The translations under genes and the position numbers were made by a program. A DNA stretch of 64,000 nucleotides from Euptelea pleiosperma. Its lineage: Eukaryota > Streptophyta > Magnoliopsida > Ranunculales > Eupteleaceae. Positions within the stretch are counted from its first letter, which is position 1. The number at the start of each line of letters is the position of its first letter. Below are positions 53,531-64,000 of the stretch, in pieces. The notes under the pieces were generated by a model. That model ran no database searches and had not been told where the DNA came from. It saw nothing but the letters and a program-made list of their open reading frames with translations. Location: contig CM068553.1 in the NCBI GenBank assembly GCA_035048495.1, positions 16,431,190 through 16,495,189 of the forward strand, given 5' to 3'.

Positions 53531-55278
53531 TGAAATAAGGTCCGTTCTCTTTAATCCAATATACTTAGAAGGGGGGTTGATTAGGTATTTAAAATTAATT
53601 ATACCTACACAGTTTTACTGGTCTATGGTAGGAGAACAAAATCGCATGCTTTAGTTGTTTGATCAAAGATTAACACAACCGACTTAAATCGAATATACAT
53701 CCGTGGTATATTTTCTTTTCGTCGTTTGGTCTAATCAAGATAGATAGCGGAATATAAACAACAATCACACAAGACAAAAGATTTTTACGTAGAATCCTTA
53801 GCCAAAGAAAAAACCACGGGACCACGTCAAGACGGAAAATATCACTAACTGAAAAGTTAAACAAAACAAAGGTTACCTACGCAGCACCATTGTAAATACA
53901 GTTTCCAACCTTAGCCAAGGCCTACTGCCGATGCATTCACGTCCTCTGAATCAACGCTACAAATCCATGCACGCCCTTCCAGCCAAGAAGCCTTATCTGC
54001 TTGTTCAGTTTGGTACACCCCAAACCTACCATCAATCGGTTGCTCTGATCTTAATTCTCAACACTCCCGCCTTTGCCGAAGGTAAAGGATTCAGTACACC
54101 CTAAACCCTAGGTTGCTCAAAGGTGTTCGAGTCACGGCTACTAGGTCGAATATCTAAGTGGAAGACTTAAGCCGAGGAATAGATCGAGCACTTGGCTTTG
54201 ATTAAGAAGAGAAATAAGCTCACAAAAGATGTGAATGAGAAAACAAGCTTCTTGTTCTTCGAATGGACACTCTAAAATAAACATTTTCTTCTCTCTCTTG
54301 AGTATTGTGTCACTCTGTGTGTCTGTGTGTGTTTAGAAAATATATAGAAGGGTTGTATTTATAGAATTTGTGACCCTGAGTTGTGTAGAACGTGGGAGAG
54401 TGGAACCAAGAATTTCGAATCTAAGAAAAACTGAGATCGTGCTAAGTCCAATTGATTGTACTTTAGGTCCAATAGCCCAATCGATTGGGTTTAGTGTCCA
54501 ATCGATTGGCATCAATAAAGTTTCTGTTTCGTAGGCTCCAATTGATTTCACAGAGGTCTCCAATCGATTGGCCTCAATAAAATTTATATCCTGAAGGATC
54601 CAATCGATTTCACAAAGGTCTCCAATCGATTGAGCTATAATCATGTTCTGTCACACAGACTCCAATCGATTTTTACAGATGTGTTCAATCGATTGGGCTT
54701 TGATCGTGTTCTGCCTCGTAGCCTCCAATCGATTGGGCATATATCATGTTCTGCTTCGTAGCTTCCAATCAATTTCACAGAGTCTCCAATTGATTAGGCT
54801 ATGTCCAATCGATTGAACAAGTTTCAATCGGTTGGGCATATATCATGTTCTGCCTCGTAGCCTCCAATCGATTTCATAGAGTCTCCAATTGATTAGGCTA
54901 TGTCCAATTGATTGGATAAGTTTCAATCGATCGGACTCTCCTATTAGTCAAAATATTTGACTAAGACTCGGGTCTGTCCAATGACAGGTTTGACCATTAT
55001 ATTTTATTCATTCTAAACATATTCTAATGGCCACTAAGTCACTTACATTCCTAAGCGAGCGTACACGATCTATAACCGACAAATGGGCAGTTACTCAGAT
55101 GACTCCTGTCATTAACCATCTGATTCTTGCTGTCTCTGTCTTCTAGACTTCACGTAGTTGGCGAAGTATGCGTACCACGACATCTTCACACTACACTGGT
55201 GCTCGTAGGAACAGTTACAAGAATATTTTTATGTCAAACAGAATCTTTGTCAAATTGAATATGAAAATATTTCTTACA
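53531..55278 (-). mobile_element. Second Copia-type solo LTR
   Basis: Starts TGAAATAAGGTCCG, with AGAAGGGGGGTTGATTAGG, and ends ATATTTCTTACA; flanking 5-mers CTAAT and CCAAT match at 4 of 5. Length (1.75 kb), the GGGGGGTT...AGG block near the left border and the tip sequence parallel the other Copia-type LTRs here. It contains the ATCGAT-rich array at 54460-54945. No internal domain. Confidence 0.6.
54460..54945. repeat. CCAATCGATTGG minisatellite-like array
   Basis: About fifteen imperfect copies of CAATCGATTG (some CAATTGATT), separated by phrases such as CATGTTCTGCCTCGTAGCC and TCACAGAGGTCTC. The 10-bp core is self-complementary. Confidence 0.85.
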
Positions 55279-56256
55279 CCAATGAGTTGTAGAAGATGTA
55301 GAATACAACCCTAGAATCTTTTAGGGATTCTCCTTTTGCTTTTGATATAGTCTCCCTTGCTTTCTCCCGTGCTCTAACAGTTTTGAATTTTAAAGGGGAT
55401 GAGTAGAGATAGAAAGTGGTTAATCAGATAAACAAATGGGGTAAAGTGAGTATTTTATATCTTGTGGGGGAAGATAAGAGAAAACACAGGGGATATAGAA
55501 GTCATTTTAATTATAGTTTAAGTGGGGGATAAGAAGAGAAATTGACGGGGTATCCAAAATTTGCCCCGATTTAAACAGGGAGGCATTGGAGCAAGGCGGT
55601 TGTGGCCTGGACTAGAAAACCAGTTGGCAAGAGAAGACATCTTAGTTCATGCGATTTCATTTAGAAAGCACAGATAATGCATGTGTCTGCCCTCCCATAG
55701 GCATGCTCAATACATTTTTATGGCCTAGCCTAGTCATAGCATGAAAGAACCAATTTATGTTGTCACTACTTTTCCAAAAAACAAACTTTGATCTTGTTTT
55801 AAAGACAAAATCTGAAAGTGCAGGGTCCAAAAAAAATGGGCCCCACTTGGTTGTCGAACAGAGGCCAAAGGACCAGACCTAGGCTGACCATGGTTGGCCC
55901 ACAGGCCCTTAAGAAACTATGGAAAAAATACTAGTAAATAAATTATAAAACTATTCATCAAATAAGACAACTCTCTCGCAAGTGACAACACAAATAACTC
56001 TTTAGGACGACCAGCTCTTATCCACATCTTATCATATTCCTAAACCTTTCTACCACAACTACCTAGGGATGTCGAGCACAAGTTTTGGGTTCCTCTAAGC
56101 CCACCTCAAAAATGTTTTAGGCTGGTTCGGCTCGGCCCAATTTTTTTTTTTTGTAGACCACCACCACCACCACCCCGGGGGGGCGGCTCTCAAACTTGCA
56201 TTCTCTCTCAGGCTCACGTTGCTCAAAATATTCCATAGAACTTCGAGAGAAGTCGA
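55279..56256. other. Intergenic sequence, no gene seen
   Basis: No supported gene. A GGCTCGGCCCAATTTTTTTT fragment near 56125 resembles the MITE class at 17324. A CCACCACC run lies at 56158-56173. Confidence 0.4.
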
Positions 56257-56430
56257 AAAAATTCTTAAAATCACAAAAAGAAAGTACCCTCTTGTTGCGA
56301 GCCACCCTCCGTAAAAAAATCCTTAAAATCACAAAAAGAAGGTACCCTCTTTTTGCGAGTCACCCTCCATAAAAAAAATCCTTAAAATCACAAAAAAAAA
56401 GTACCCTCCTCTTGGGAGTCACCCTCCGTC
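56257..56430. repeat. Tandem repeat, unit about 59 bp, three copies
   Basis: Each unit contains CCTTAAAATCACAAAAAGAA, GTACCCTC, then GCGAGTCACCCTCC. Copies differ at several positions. Confidence 0.85.
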
Positions 56431-56699
56431 AATGTCAACGACGATATTCTTCAGATCGCGACAATAGCAATTCGAAAAAAGATAGTAGTTTATGTAATTA
56501 TTTTAGAAGTTTGATTTTTAGACATAAATGATAATTAGTATAGTGAATTGAGCTTAACAAAAAATTTATTTTAAGGGTATTTTTGCATTACCTTGGAAAA
56601 TCTACTATATTTTCATTATCCCCCTTTGTTTCATTCTGGTCTTATCCCCTTGAGTGTGTTTTAACTGTCATAGATTGAGTAAGAAACATTAACATTGTT

Positions 56700-57438
56700 A
56701 CCCAAATATTGAAGCTTGTTGTTAGTTCGACTAGTCAATTTTCAATGACAGGATTAATGTTTCCGACTTGGTTAATGACAACCAAAACATAGTCCAGGGG
56801 GCAAGATCAAAAGAATGAAAGAACGGGGTGGTGGTGGGGGGACAATTACTTTTTAAAATCACAAAAATGTTATTTTACATAAAAGTAGGCATTAAAATCC
56901 ACATTTTATTTATCTCATTAATTATTTTTTTTTTTACTTTATGTTTGATTATTTAAGGAATAGCGGACGAATCAGGTTTGTGTTTCATTAGAACAACTCC
57001 AATCGATTTTTATATCTTCAAATATAGATATGCTTTTTTGAAATCCAACTCCAACCAGTCTTTATATCCTAATCAAAATTTGAAGCCCACCCCTCTATCT
57101 CTATTTATGACTCCAAATATAAAGATCTCTATTCTTTGACTCCAAATATAGATATTTACCTTTTGCTTTTCTGAATTTTCATGTTTATTCTTTTAATAAC
57201 CTTTTGAAAAAATTTAAATACATTTTGTATCCTTTTGACTCCAAAGATGTTTTTTTTTAAGATGGGCTAGTAGGAGTTCAACACTTTTTTAAGGGTGTCT
57301 CAATCTTCAAATACGAAAAAGATTCCTTTTTGAAGCTAAAATTTGAAGACGCGAGTCGGAGTTGCTCTAATTCTTTTTTTCTTTTTTGTTGATTTTTTAT
57401 ATATTTACATAGATTATTTAGTTAAACTAAATTTATTA
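56700..57438 (+). mobile_element. Decayed hAT-related repeat, copy 1 (left part)
   Basis: Matches copies at 58820 and 61220 onward: TTGAAGCTTGTTGTTAGTTC, ACAAAAATGTTATTTTACAT, AAGTAGGCATTAAAATCCA and TTTGATTATTTAAGGAATAG. A Tourist-like MITE lies within it (56991-57367) and a Helitron splits it at 57439; it continues at 58501. Confidence 0.65.
56991..57367. mobile_element. Tourist-like MITE, GAGCAACTCC termini
   Basis: Left GAACAACTCCAATCG and right CGGAGTTGCTC are inverted repeats; flanks are TTA at the left and TAA at the right, one base off identity. Related in style to the element at 26990. The sister hAT-related copies lack this insert. Confidence 0.75.
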
Positions 57439-57864
57439 TCTATTCTACTATCTAATGAGAGAAGGCCCTTCTTGCGTTAAAAACAGTTGAAAACTCAAAA
57501 TTGCCCTTACTTTGCCCAAAATGCCCTTATGTTTCTTTAACATTTAAGTCTTTTACTTTTTAAGGGTACTTTAGACTTTACGCGCTCTTTTTCTCTTCAT
57601 CTTTTTTAGTAGTTAAAGCCAACGTACTCAATTGCAACTCCTTCAATATTAAAAAAATAAAAAATCATTCTTCCTAATATGACCCTCAAAGTTTTTAAAT
57701 TGATAAACATTTGCTTCTTTCAATTTTTGTAATATTTTTTTTAATTTATAAGTGTTCTTTAGTCATTCAACATTTTCACATATCAACTCACATGTTAAAG
57801 CATTTATTGTATCCCTATGTGTCACATGATGGTGTCCATCATCGAAGTTGATGATGGACCCACA

Positions 57865-58140
57865 ATGTGAGACATGTGGTACACTATTAGAGGCTACTGA
57901 CCGTTTGGATGTTTGCCACATTCCTAGATGGACTTACGTAACAAAAATTGACCTGATTAGTGATTCTAAACCTTTGGATCATAATGCTTGAAATCCACAG
58001 TTTAAAATAAACCATAAAAAGGACTCTAATCCAACGGAGATAAATTACTAATCAGAATGAATTTTGGTATGCGGGTCCAACTAGGATGGACAAAATATCT
58101 TCACAATCAGTGGCCTCTAAGAATGTGCCGCGTGGCTCAT
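57865..58140. repeat. Fold-back family A, copy 7 (inside the Helitron)
   Basis: Left ACATGTGGTACACTATTAGA with GACCGTTTGGATGTTTGCCA; right CCTCTAAGAATGTGCCGCG and TGGCTCAT. Inverted arms of roughly 110 bp. Confidence 0.75.
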
Positions 58141-58195
58141 AATATGGTCCATCATCAAAGTGGTTGTTTCACAGAAAACAAAAAGATAGCTAATA

Positions 58196-58452
58196 AGTTA
58201 CATGGCGTACCACATTATTAAAATAGTAATGATCACATGATTTAAGACTCATGGATGTTATCATGTTGCATAGTGGCATCGTTTTGTTACTTACCAAATA
58301 ATACTCAAAATCCACAGTTATAAGCAAACCATGAAAAAGACGAATCCAACAGAGCTAAATAACTAACTAGGATGAATTTTTGTATGTAGGACCTATGGAT
58401 GGGCAAAACATCTATATGATCATCAATATCTAAGTGTATGCCATGTGTAACG
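58196..58452. repeat. Fold-back family A, copy 8 (degraded, inside the Helitron)
   Basis: Right arm with ACTAACTAGGATGAATTTTT, GGGCAAAACATCTATATG and TATGCCATGTGTAACG; the left arm is heavily diverged. In tandem with copy 7. Confidence 0.55.
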
Positions 58453-58500
58453 TGCTGCCACATGTAAGGTGCATGTTCATTGCACATGGCGATCCCCTAG

Positions 58501-58817
58501 TAATGGATAAAAAACAAATATATACTGAACCATGGAAAACTATAAAATTTTATAGATATTCATTTGTCCACTAAAATGTCATTTGAATCCATGGAAAACA
58601 AGGATATTAGTGAATCTGGCTCTTCATCAAAAATAAAAAAGATGTAATATTCTGAACTATTTTAGTAAAGTAAATATTATGCAACTGAATGACTGTTTAC
58701 AACGAAAAGCTGAGAGTAACTACAATAAGAAATATATGGCTTATAACGTAACTATTAGAACAAACTCAACAAAAAGCTTTCTTGAGAAATCTGTAATTTA
58801 AATTTAACATATTTCTC
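58501..58817 (+). mobile_element. Decayed hAT-related repeat, copy 1 (right part)
   Basis: Continues copy 1 beyond the Helitron: ACAAATATATACTGAACC, AAAATTTTATAGATATTCAT and GCAACTGAATGACTGTTTAC all recur in copy 2 near 59080-59290. Confidence 0.65.
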
Positions 58818-60720
58818 GAGAGGGGACGATAAATAGATTATTTTTTAAAATTACAAAAACATTATTTTACATAAAAATAGACATTAAAATCCATATTTTA
58901 TTTATCTAATTAATTATTATTATTGTTTTACTTTATGTTTGATTATTTAAGGAGTAGGGGACGAATCGGGTTTCTGTGTTTCATTAATACTTTATTTCTT
59001 TTTGTTGACTTTTTATTATTTATTTACATAATTTATTGATTATTTTGTTAAATTAAATTTATTATAATAGATAAAGAACAAATATATATTAAGCACATTG
59101 AGAATATAAAAACTATAAAATTTTATAGATATTCATGTCCATTAAAACGCCATTTAAATTTGTAGAAAACACGAATATTAATAGATCTGACTTCTCTTCA
59201 GAAATAAAAAATAAAAAATAAAAAAAGATCTATTTTGAATAATTTTAATAAAGTAAATATTATGCAACCGAATGACTTTTTACAACAAAAAGCTTAACAA
59301 AGATATGGCACTGTAAAATATTTTATAATAAAAAGAAATATCATTTTTGTGTGTTAAAGATAACTTTAAAAATGGATAGAAAACTCCTTTGACTTACAAA
59401 TTTAAACGATTTTTAAAAATGCACTTAAAAGGGATGTAATGTAAATGTTTCAATCTAAGAGAAATAAAATAAAATAAGAATTACAAAATACATCAGGTAG
59501 AATATGTGTCGAATATATGTGCATTACAGTATATTTTATAGATAATGACTTGAATTTAATACGAGAATAAATTACTTTTTTGCATTTGCGTCATCTCATA
59601 CAAGAGTATTAATTACTGAGACTACAAAATAATCTAATAGAATATATACACTAATAAAATATTTACAAAATACCTTTAGATAATCTATAAATAATGGCAT
59701 GGCTGCAACCACTTGTAAAGAAAATTTATTTAGTAGAGATATATTTAAAAATTATTTTATATGCGTTGTAATATTATAGTCTATAGGGGGGACTACGACA
59801 TTTTGGTAATACTATTAGTAAAATTAGAGAATTTATTAAATATATAAAATATTCACTATCTAACGTACAAATATTTAAAAAAATATATAAATTTAATATT
59901 TAAGATCGACAAAAACAACATTAGATGCATCACACTATTGCAAATGATTGGTCAAATGCAAAAAAATATAAAAAATTGTTAAGTCAACAAAATTTTTTTG
60001 AAGAGTAAAATATTTTATTTGCAAATACGTAATATAAGAATACTTTTAAATAAAAATTCCTCAAACTTAAATGTTCAAGAAATGAATAAAAATATATATT
60101 AGTTAAAATTCTCTTCTCTCTATCACTTTAATTCTGAACTTCGAATGTAAAATGAAAGTTTTATCTATTTTTTTACAACTTACTCAGTGTAAATTATGTA
60201 AATAAGTTAATATATTATAAATTGAGATTATTTGAATTTTTTCACCATTATAAACATATGTTAGGTGTAGAAAGTAGTAACGGAGCATCTTCTTCTTCTT
60301 CTTCTTCTAAGTTACACCAATTATTATTAAGATGAGGTAAACAAACTTTCACTCGAAGTAACTCAACATTCGAACTACAGAATTATTTAGATTCTAACTC
60401 AGTGGACATTTACAATGAAACTAATGGCATGTAATCTACTAACCATTCTTATTTTTACAATTACATATGAGTCGACTTTTAGTACAAGTTGAAGAACTCA
60501 CTCTACATACAAAAATCATTTGATCCTGGAGATCATGGAAGTATTGATTTGCTTGAAAGATTGGTATCTCACTGACAAAAGAGCACAAAAAAGAAATTAA
60601 AATGATGAAAGAGGAATTTGAACAAATAAACTTATGAATAGATTAGTTACGTTATCATTTTAGAGTAGATTTATCCATATGACAGATAGGTGACTAGGTG
60701 TTAACCCAGTTGAGATCATA
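58818..60720 (+). mobile_element. Decayed hAT-related repeat, copy 2
   Basis: Repeats the blocks of copy 1, then extends through a TTC microsatellite (60287-60309) and a hAT dimerization remnant (60460-60597). Very AT-rich; no 5' transposase domain recognised. Confidence 0.65.
60460..60597 (+). pseudogene. hAT transposase C-terminal (dimerization) remnant, copy 2
   Basis: One frame reads ITYESTFSTS, a stop where Gly is expected, then RTHSTYKNHLILEIMEVLIC and LKDWYLTDKR. The ESTFS...R...Y...L...E.LICLKDW pattern is the hAT family C-terminal dimerization domain. Only this domain is present. Confidence 0.85.
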
Positions 60721-61219
60721 GTTACTCGGAAATACGTTTTCATGCATGAAAATAGACGTTTCCAAGGAAACGCGTTTGGAAAACAGGTACGATACGAGGG
60801 AAATGTGCGTGGAATCAACAAAGGAAACGTCGAGGAAATGGAGTAGAAACATCAAGAAAATGACTATTTTTATTTATTATTTTATAAATTAATGGAAAAT
60901 GTGGATACTAAAAGGTGCAGACTATGGTAAAGACGTAGTATGCATGTATTAGCAACTTTCTTTGACAATCATGTGGTTTTAAAAAATTGGAGAGCTTAAA
61001 GAAAAAAAAGGTGATCAATTTAGGCCCTTTATTTTTATTAGTCGATGAAAATACACAAATGTATTGAAGAGCTCACTCATTTCTCCTGTCGTTCCTTTAT
61101 CCTTTTAAATCTATTTCCTTTACTGTTTCCTTAGACGCTTCTCACCCGTTTCTCGTATCACATGAAATTTCTAGGGGACGTTTCCTGTTTCCATTTCACT
61201 CACATGTTTCCCTTTCTGG
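60721..61219. other. Spacer between hAT-related copies, no gene seen
   Basis: Several GGAAACG words (60745-60840) and their complements (60990-61210); no supported gene. Confidence 0.4.
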
Positions 61220-63010
61220 CAACTATGGTTGAGATGTACTCAACCTATTGTTGTTAGTTCGAGTAATCCTATAAATTTTGGGTGATGGTATGGTTAATGT
61301 TTTTTACCCGATCAATGACGAGCCAAACCCAGTCAAAGTGGCGACCAAAAGGAAAATACCTTAGATTTATTATTTAAGGAATATGGGGCCAATTAAGTAT
61401 ATTGTTTCATTTTTTTATTTCCTTTGTTGATTGTTATTTTATTCATTTACATACTTTATTGATTATTTATTTAGATTGAACTTCTTATAATGGATAGATA
61501 ACACACTTATAATGAGCACATCATAACATAAAAATGTATAAAAATTTGAAAGAAAATATTCATTAATCGACTCAAACACCACTAATTGTTGAGACTATAC
61601 AAAATAATTTCGTGGAATATAAAATTATAAATAAAACATTTACTATAACTTTAAATAATGTCATTGTTCAGTAAAGATTTTAAGTGGATCCGCTTGGACT
61701 ATGCTATGTATGAATGATCTTTTGTATTTCATAGAAGATCCTAATCCTTCTTTATAGTTCTTGTATTAATTGGCCCGGAATTAGGTGTAGCTACATCACA
61801 AGCTCATGTCACGAATAATGATGTGGCTACAATAACTCTTAGAAAAAATTATATAGTAATGTTATACTTAAATACTATTTTATATGTATTGTACTATACA
61901 TGTGCTTAACATTATAGTCCAAAAGGGACTACGACATTTTAGTGATACTATTAGTGGAATTAGAGAATTTGTTAAATATATAAAATATTCACTAACTAAA
62001 CTACAAATTAAGATTTAAATAAAAATATAAATTTAATAATTTAAAATCAACAAAAATAATATTAGATGTACCACACCGTCGGAATGCAATTTATGAAATG
62101 TTGAAACGAATTATACCATATGGAATTCTAGTTAAGCTTTTGTTAAAGTAACTTTATTTAGGGTTTACAATTAATGAAAATGATTGGTCAAATGCATAAA
62201 TATAACTATAAAAAAGAAAATTTAATGAGTCAATAAATTTTTTATGGGAATAAAATACATAACCTCTAGTGAATTTTATTTATAATTAAGTTATATATAT
62301 ATACAAGAAATTAATAAAAATACGAAAGACGTGGGTTAAAAATTTCTGTCTAGCACTTGGTTCAACTATGGATCATTGATATAAAATAAGTATTATTTTA
62401 CAATTTATTCATGGTAACGATTATAAAGATAAGCTAATGGAATATAGATTGAGATTATTTGAACTTTCTGACCACTTTAGACACATGTTAGGTATAGAAA
62501 GTAGTAATGTAGCATTATCATCTTCTTCTTCTTCTTCTTCATCTTCTAAGTTACACTAGTTATTGTCAAAATATAGGTAAAGAAATTTTCACTCAAAATA
62601 TCAACATCTAAGCTATAATGTTGTTTAGATTCTGACCCAATGGACAACTTCTATCCAACCGAATTCAATGTATTAGGACGGTGAAAGACCTATTCTTCAT
62701 AGTATCATACCTTTTTTTTTTATAGTGACACAGTGATCTACTAACCATTCTTGTTTCTACAGTTGCATTTGAATCAACCTTTAGTGCAGCTGGAAGAACT
62801 ATCTCTACATAGAGGAATTTCTAGATCCCAAAAAACTATAGGAGCATTAATTTGCTTGAAGGATTGGTATTTCGCCAACAAAGAAAGATAAGAAAGAAAA
62901 ACTGTAAGGTTGGAAGAGGAATTACAACAAGTAGACTGTTGATTTGATTTGTTTTGTTTCATTTTGGGGTAGAGTTGTGCATTTGATAAATAGGTGAGTG
63001 GGTGCCAAAC
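61220..63010 (+). mobile_element. Decayed hAT-related repeat, copy 3
   Basis: Shares TTGTTGTTAGTTCGAGTAAT and TTATTATTTAAGGAATATGG with copy 1, and the TTC microsatellite plus hAT C-terminus with copy 2, in the same order. Confidence 0.65.
62762..62890 (+). pseudogene. hAT transposase C-terminal (dimerization) remnant, copy 3
   Basis: Reads VAFESTFSAAGRTIST, two stops, then after a frameshift TIGALICLKDWYFANKER. Closer to the family pattern at the start than copy 2 but more broken. Confidence 0.85.
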
Positions 63011-63304
63011 TAGATTGTATGTATTCCACCTATTTTGATGCAATTCCTCACCCATAAAATAGCTTGTAATTTGTAATGTACATTGTAAAAGTTTTAAAGT
63101 TATTTATTTATTCTTAGATTTTGTAATATATCATTGTACACAAATTTTTATAAAGTTCTTGAATGAATAGCTTGTAATTTGTAACGTACATTTTAAAAGT
63201 TTTAAAGTTAATAAAATTATTGATGTAATTTAATTATTCTTAGATTTTGTAATATCAATTATATACTAATTTTTGTAATTTTAAATTTAATAAAGTTTTT
63301 GAAT
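63011..63304. other. AT-rich sequence with a local duplication
   Basis: AGCTTGTAATTTGTAA.GTACATT occurs twice (63061 and 63168), each followed by AAAAGTTTTAAAGTTA, i.e. a short tandem duplication of about 110 bp. No gene seen. Confidence 0.5.
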
Positions 63305-63515
63305 TCTTTTTGAGATTTTTTGAGGATTTTTAAAAAAGGGTTTAGTAGGCCCAAAACCAGAGCTCGGCTTGATTTTTGGGCTTTGGGTAGGTGCCCTCAA
63401 GTTTCGGCCGACCCAACTAAATTTGGTCAGGGCCTGGGCCAGGTTGAAGCCCGAGAAAAACCCGAAATACCCAAAATATCAGGCAAGACCGGGTAGCGCA
63501 AATGAACACCTCTAC
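63305..63515. mobile_element. Right-half relative of the 17324 hAT MITE
   Basis: AGGCCCAAAACC, a CGGCCGACCCAACTAAATT block, GAAGCCCGAGAAAAACCCG and GGGTAGCGCAAATGAACACC follow the order seen at 17490-17666. The left end is not present. Confidence 0.6.
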
Positions 63516-63918
63516 CTACTATAAAAAGAGTCACAACTCACCATTTGGGTAGCGCAAATGTGGTTTTACTAATACTTAACCACAAGGAAAAACCCAACCC
63601 AGTTACATCTGATGACGAAATGAACAATAACCAGGCATTGTCTATGGTGATCATGTACATCACCTTTGACGGTGGCAATTGTGTTCTATATAATAACTAC
63701 GCTTACGTAATGGACATAATCCAGCATTAAGGTCTACAAACTCTGTTAAGATTATATAAACTTCGGTCTGTTTTATAGAATTTCTTTGCAAGTACAAAGA
63801 ATAGCAGGAACTGTGGGCTGAAACCTTAAGAAATGGTTCCTTCAATAATCTAGCAATCAAAATACAGTATAATTGTTCTCCACAGCAGAGAGAAGCAGCT
63901 TCGTCAGACGGACTCAGA
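63516..63918. other. Probable 3' flank of a minus-strand gene
   Basis: No coding sequence recognised. If the edge exon at 63919 is real, at least 63700-63918 would be its 3' UTR on the minus strand. Confidence 0.3.
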
Positions 63919-63999
63919 TCAGCCAAGCCAGTTCAACCAATGAACACAGTCCGGGTCAGCCTTGACTAGGAAGCTTGAATATGTTTTATAGAGTCTGCT
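63919..63999 (-). CDS. Possible last exon of an unidentified gene (partial)
   Basis: A minus-strand frame enters from the window edge and runs 26 codons to a TGA at 63919. The peptide includes FLVKADPDCVHWLNWLG, with balanced, protein-like composition and codon use unlike the AT-rich repeats beside it. I do not recognise the protein. It is short and cut by the window, so it could also be chance; the neighbouring sequence beyond 64000 would decide. Confidence 0.3.
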   Translation of the reverse strand, partial: SRLYKTYSSFLVKADPDCVHWLNWLG

Positions 64000-64000
64000 A

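Larger units (their letters stand above)
57439..58500 (+). mobile_element. Helitron with readable empty site
   Basis: Starts TCTATTCTACTATCTAATG, ends with a GTGCA-TGTTCAT-TGCAC hairpin, then ATGGCGATCCCCTAG. The left flank ends ATTTATTA and the right flank begins TAATGGATAAA. Two sister copies of the host repeat in this window read ATTTATTATAATAGATAAA (59050) and TTCTTATAATGGATAG (61481), i.e. uninterrupted. Insertion was therefore between A and T, as Helitrons do. 1062 bp, with two copies of fold-back family A inside and no coding capacity. Confidence 0.9.

Noticed and set aside
54460..54945. Possible CRISPR-like array of regularly spaced palindromes
   Set aside because: Plant nuclear context, irregular spacing, degenerate core and phrases repeated between the cores; it is an LTR minisatellite.
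63660..63926. 88-codon minus-strand frame starting MADLSPSDEAASLCC
   Set aside because: It overlaps the more plausible edge exon's 3' UTR, has no motif and no splice context.

Overview
This is plant nuclear DNA, almost certainly from an angiosperm. It is AT-rich, has spliced genes with GT-AG introns, carries plant-specific families (tonoplast aquaporins, a mitochondrial-type formyltetrahydrofolate deformylase) and is dominated by plant transposable elements. I cannot name the species. Only four genes are well supported. Most of the 64 kb is layered transposon debris, and many element boundaries can be fixed by target-site duplications (TSDs) or, once, by empty-site copies.

Layout. 1-10.7 kb: repeats only, namely a fold-back family with long inverted arms, hAT-type and other MITEs, Helitron ends, a 45-bp tandem repeat, and two inverted ~200-bp arms 1.6 kb apart. 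10.8-12.6 kb: a TIP2-type tonoplast aquaporin on the + strand, 3 exons. 12.7-15.4 kb: a cluster of one MITE family marked by CGTTATAACG. 15.5-16.8 kb: a TIP5;1-type aquaporin on the - strand, 3 exons, with one of those MITEs in intron 2. The two TIP genes are tail to tail and share both intron positions. 17-19.1 kb: MITEs, a TRIM and a fold-back element. 19.3-25.4 kb: formyltetrahydrofolate deformylase (PURU) on the - strand, 8 exons, whose three long introns each carry an identifiable transposon. 26-29 kb: a 169-bp Helitron and MITEs.

29.3-48.5 kb is a four-level nest. A Copia-type solo LTR is split by a second solo LTR (perfect TSD) and by an L1-type LINE. The LINE is split by an 8.6-kb Copia element (perfect TSD) that has an env-like ORF but has lost protease and integrase. 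49.2-49.5 kb: a two-exon gene for a 54-aa single-pass membrane protein. 49.5-56.5 kb: LINE remnant, SINE candidate, another solo LTR with an ATCGAT-rich array, a ~59-bp tandem repeat. 56.7-63 kb: three decayed copies of a hAT-type sequence, one of them interrupted by a Helitron whose empty site can be read from its sister copies. At the right edge there may be the last exon of a further - strand gene.

The two aquaporins would move water and small neutral solutes across internal membranes, and PURU recycles 10-formyl-THF to THF plus formate. These genes do not form a functional cluster. I found no CRISPR array, operon, rRNA or convincing tRNA gene, and no previously undescribed multi-gene system. 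The most interesting content is the transposon architecture and a substituted pore residue in the TIP5;1-like protein.
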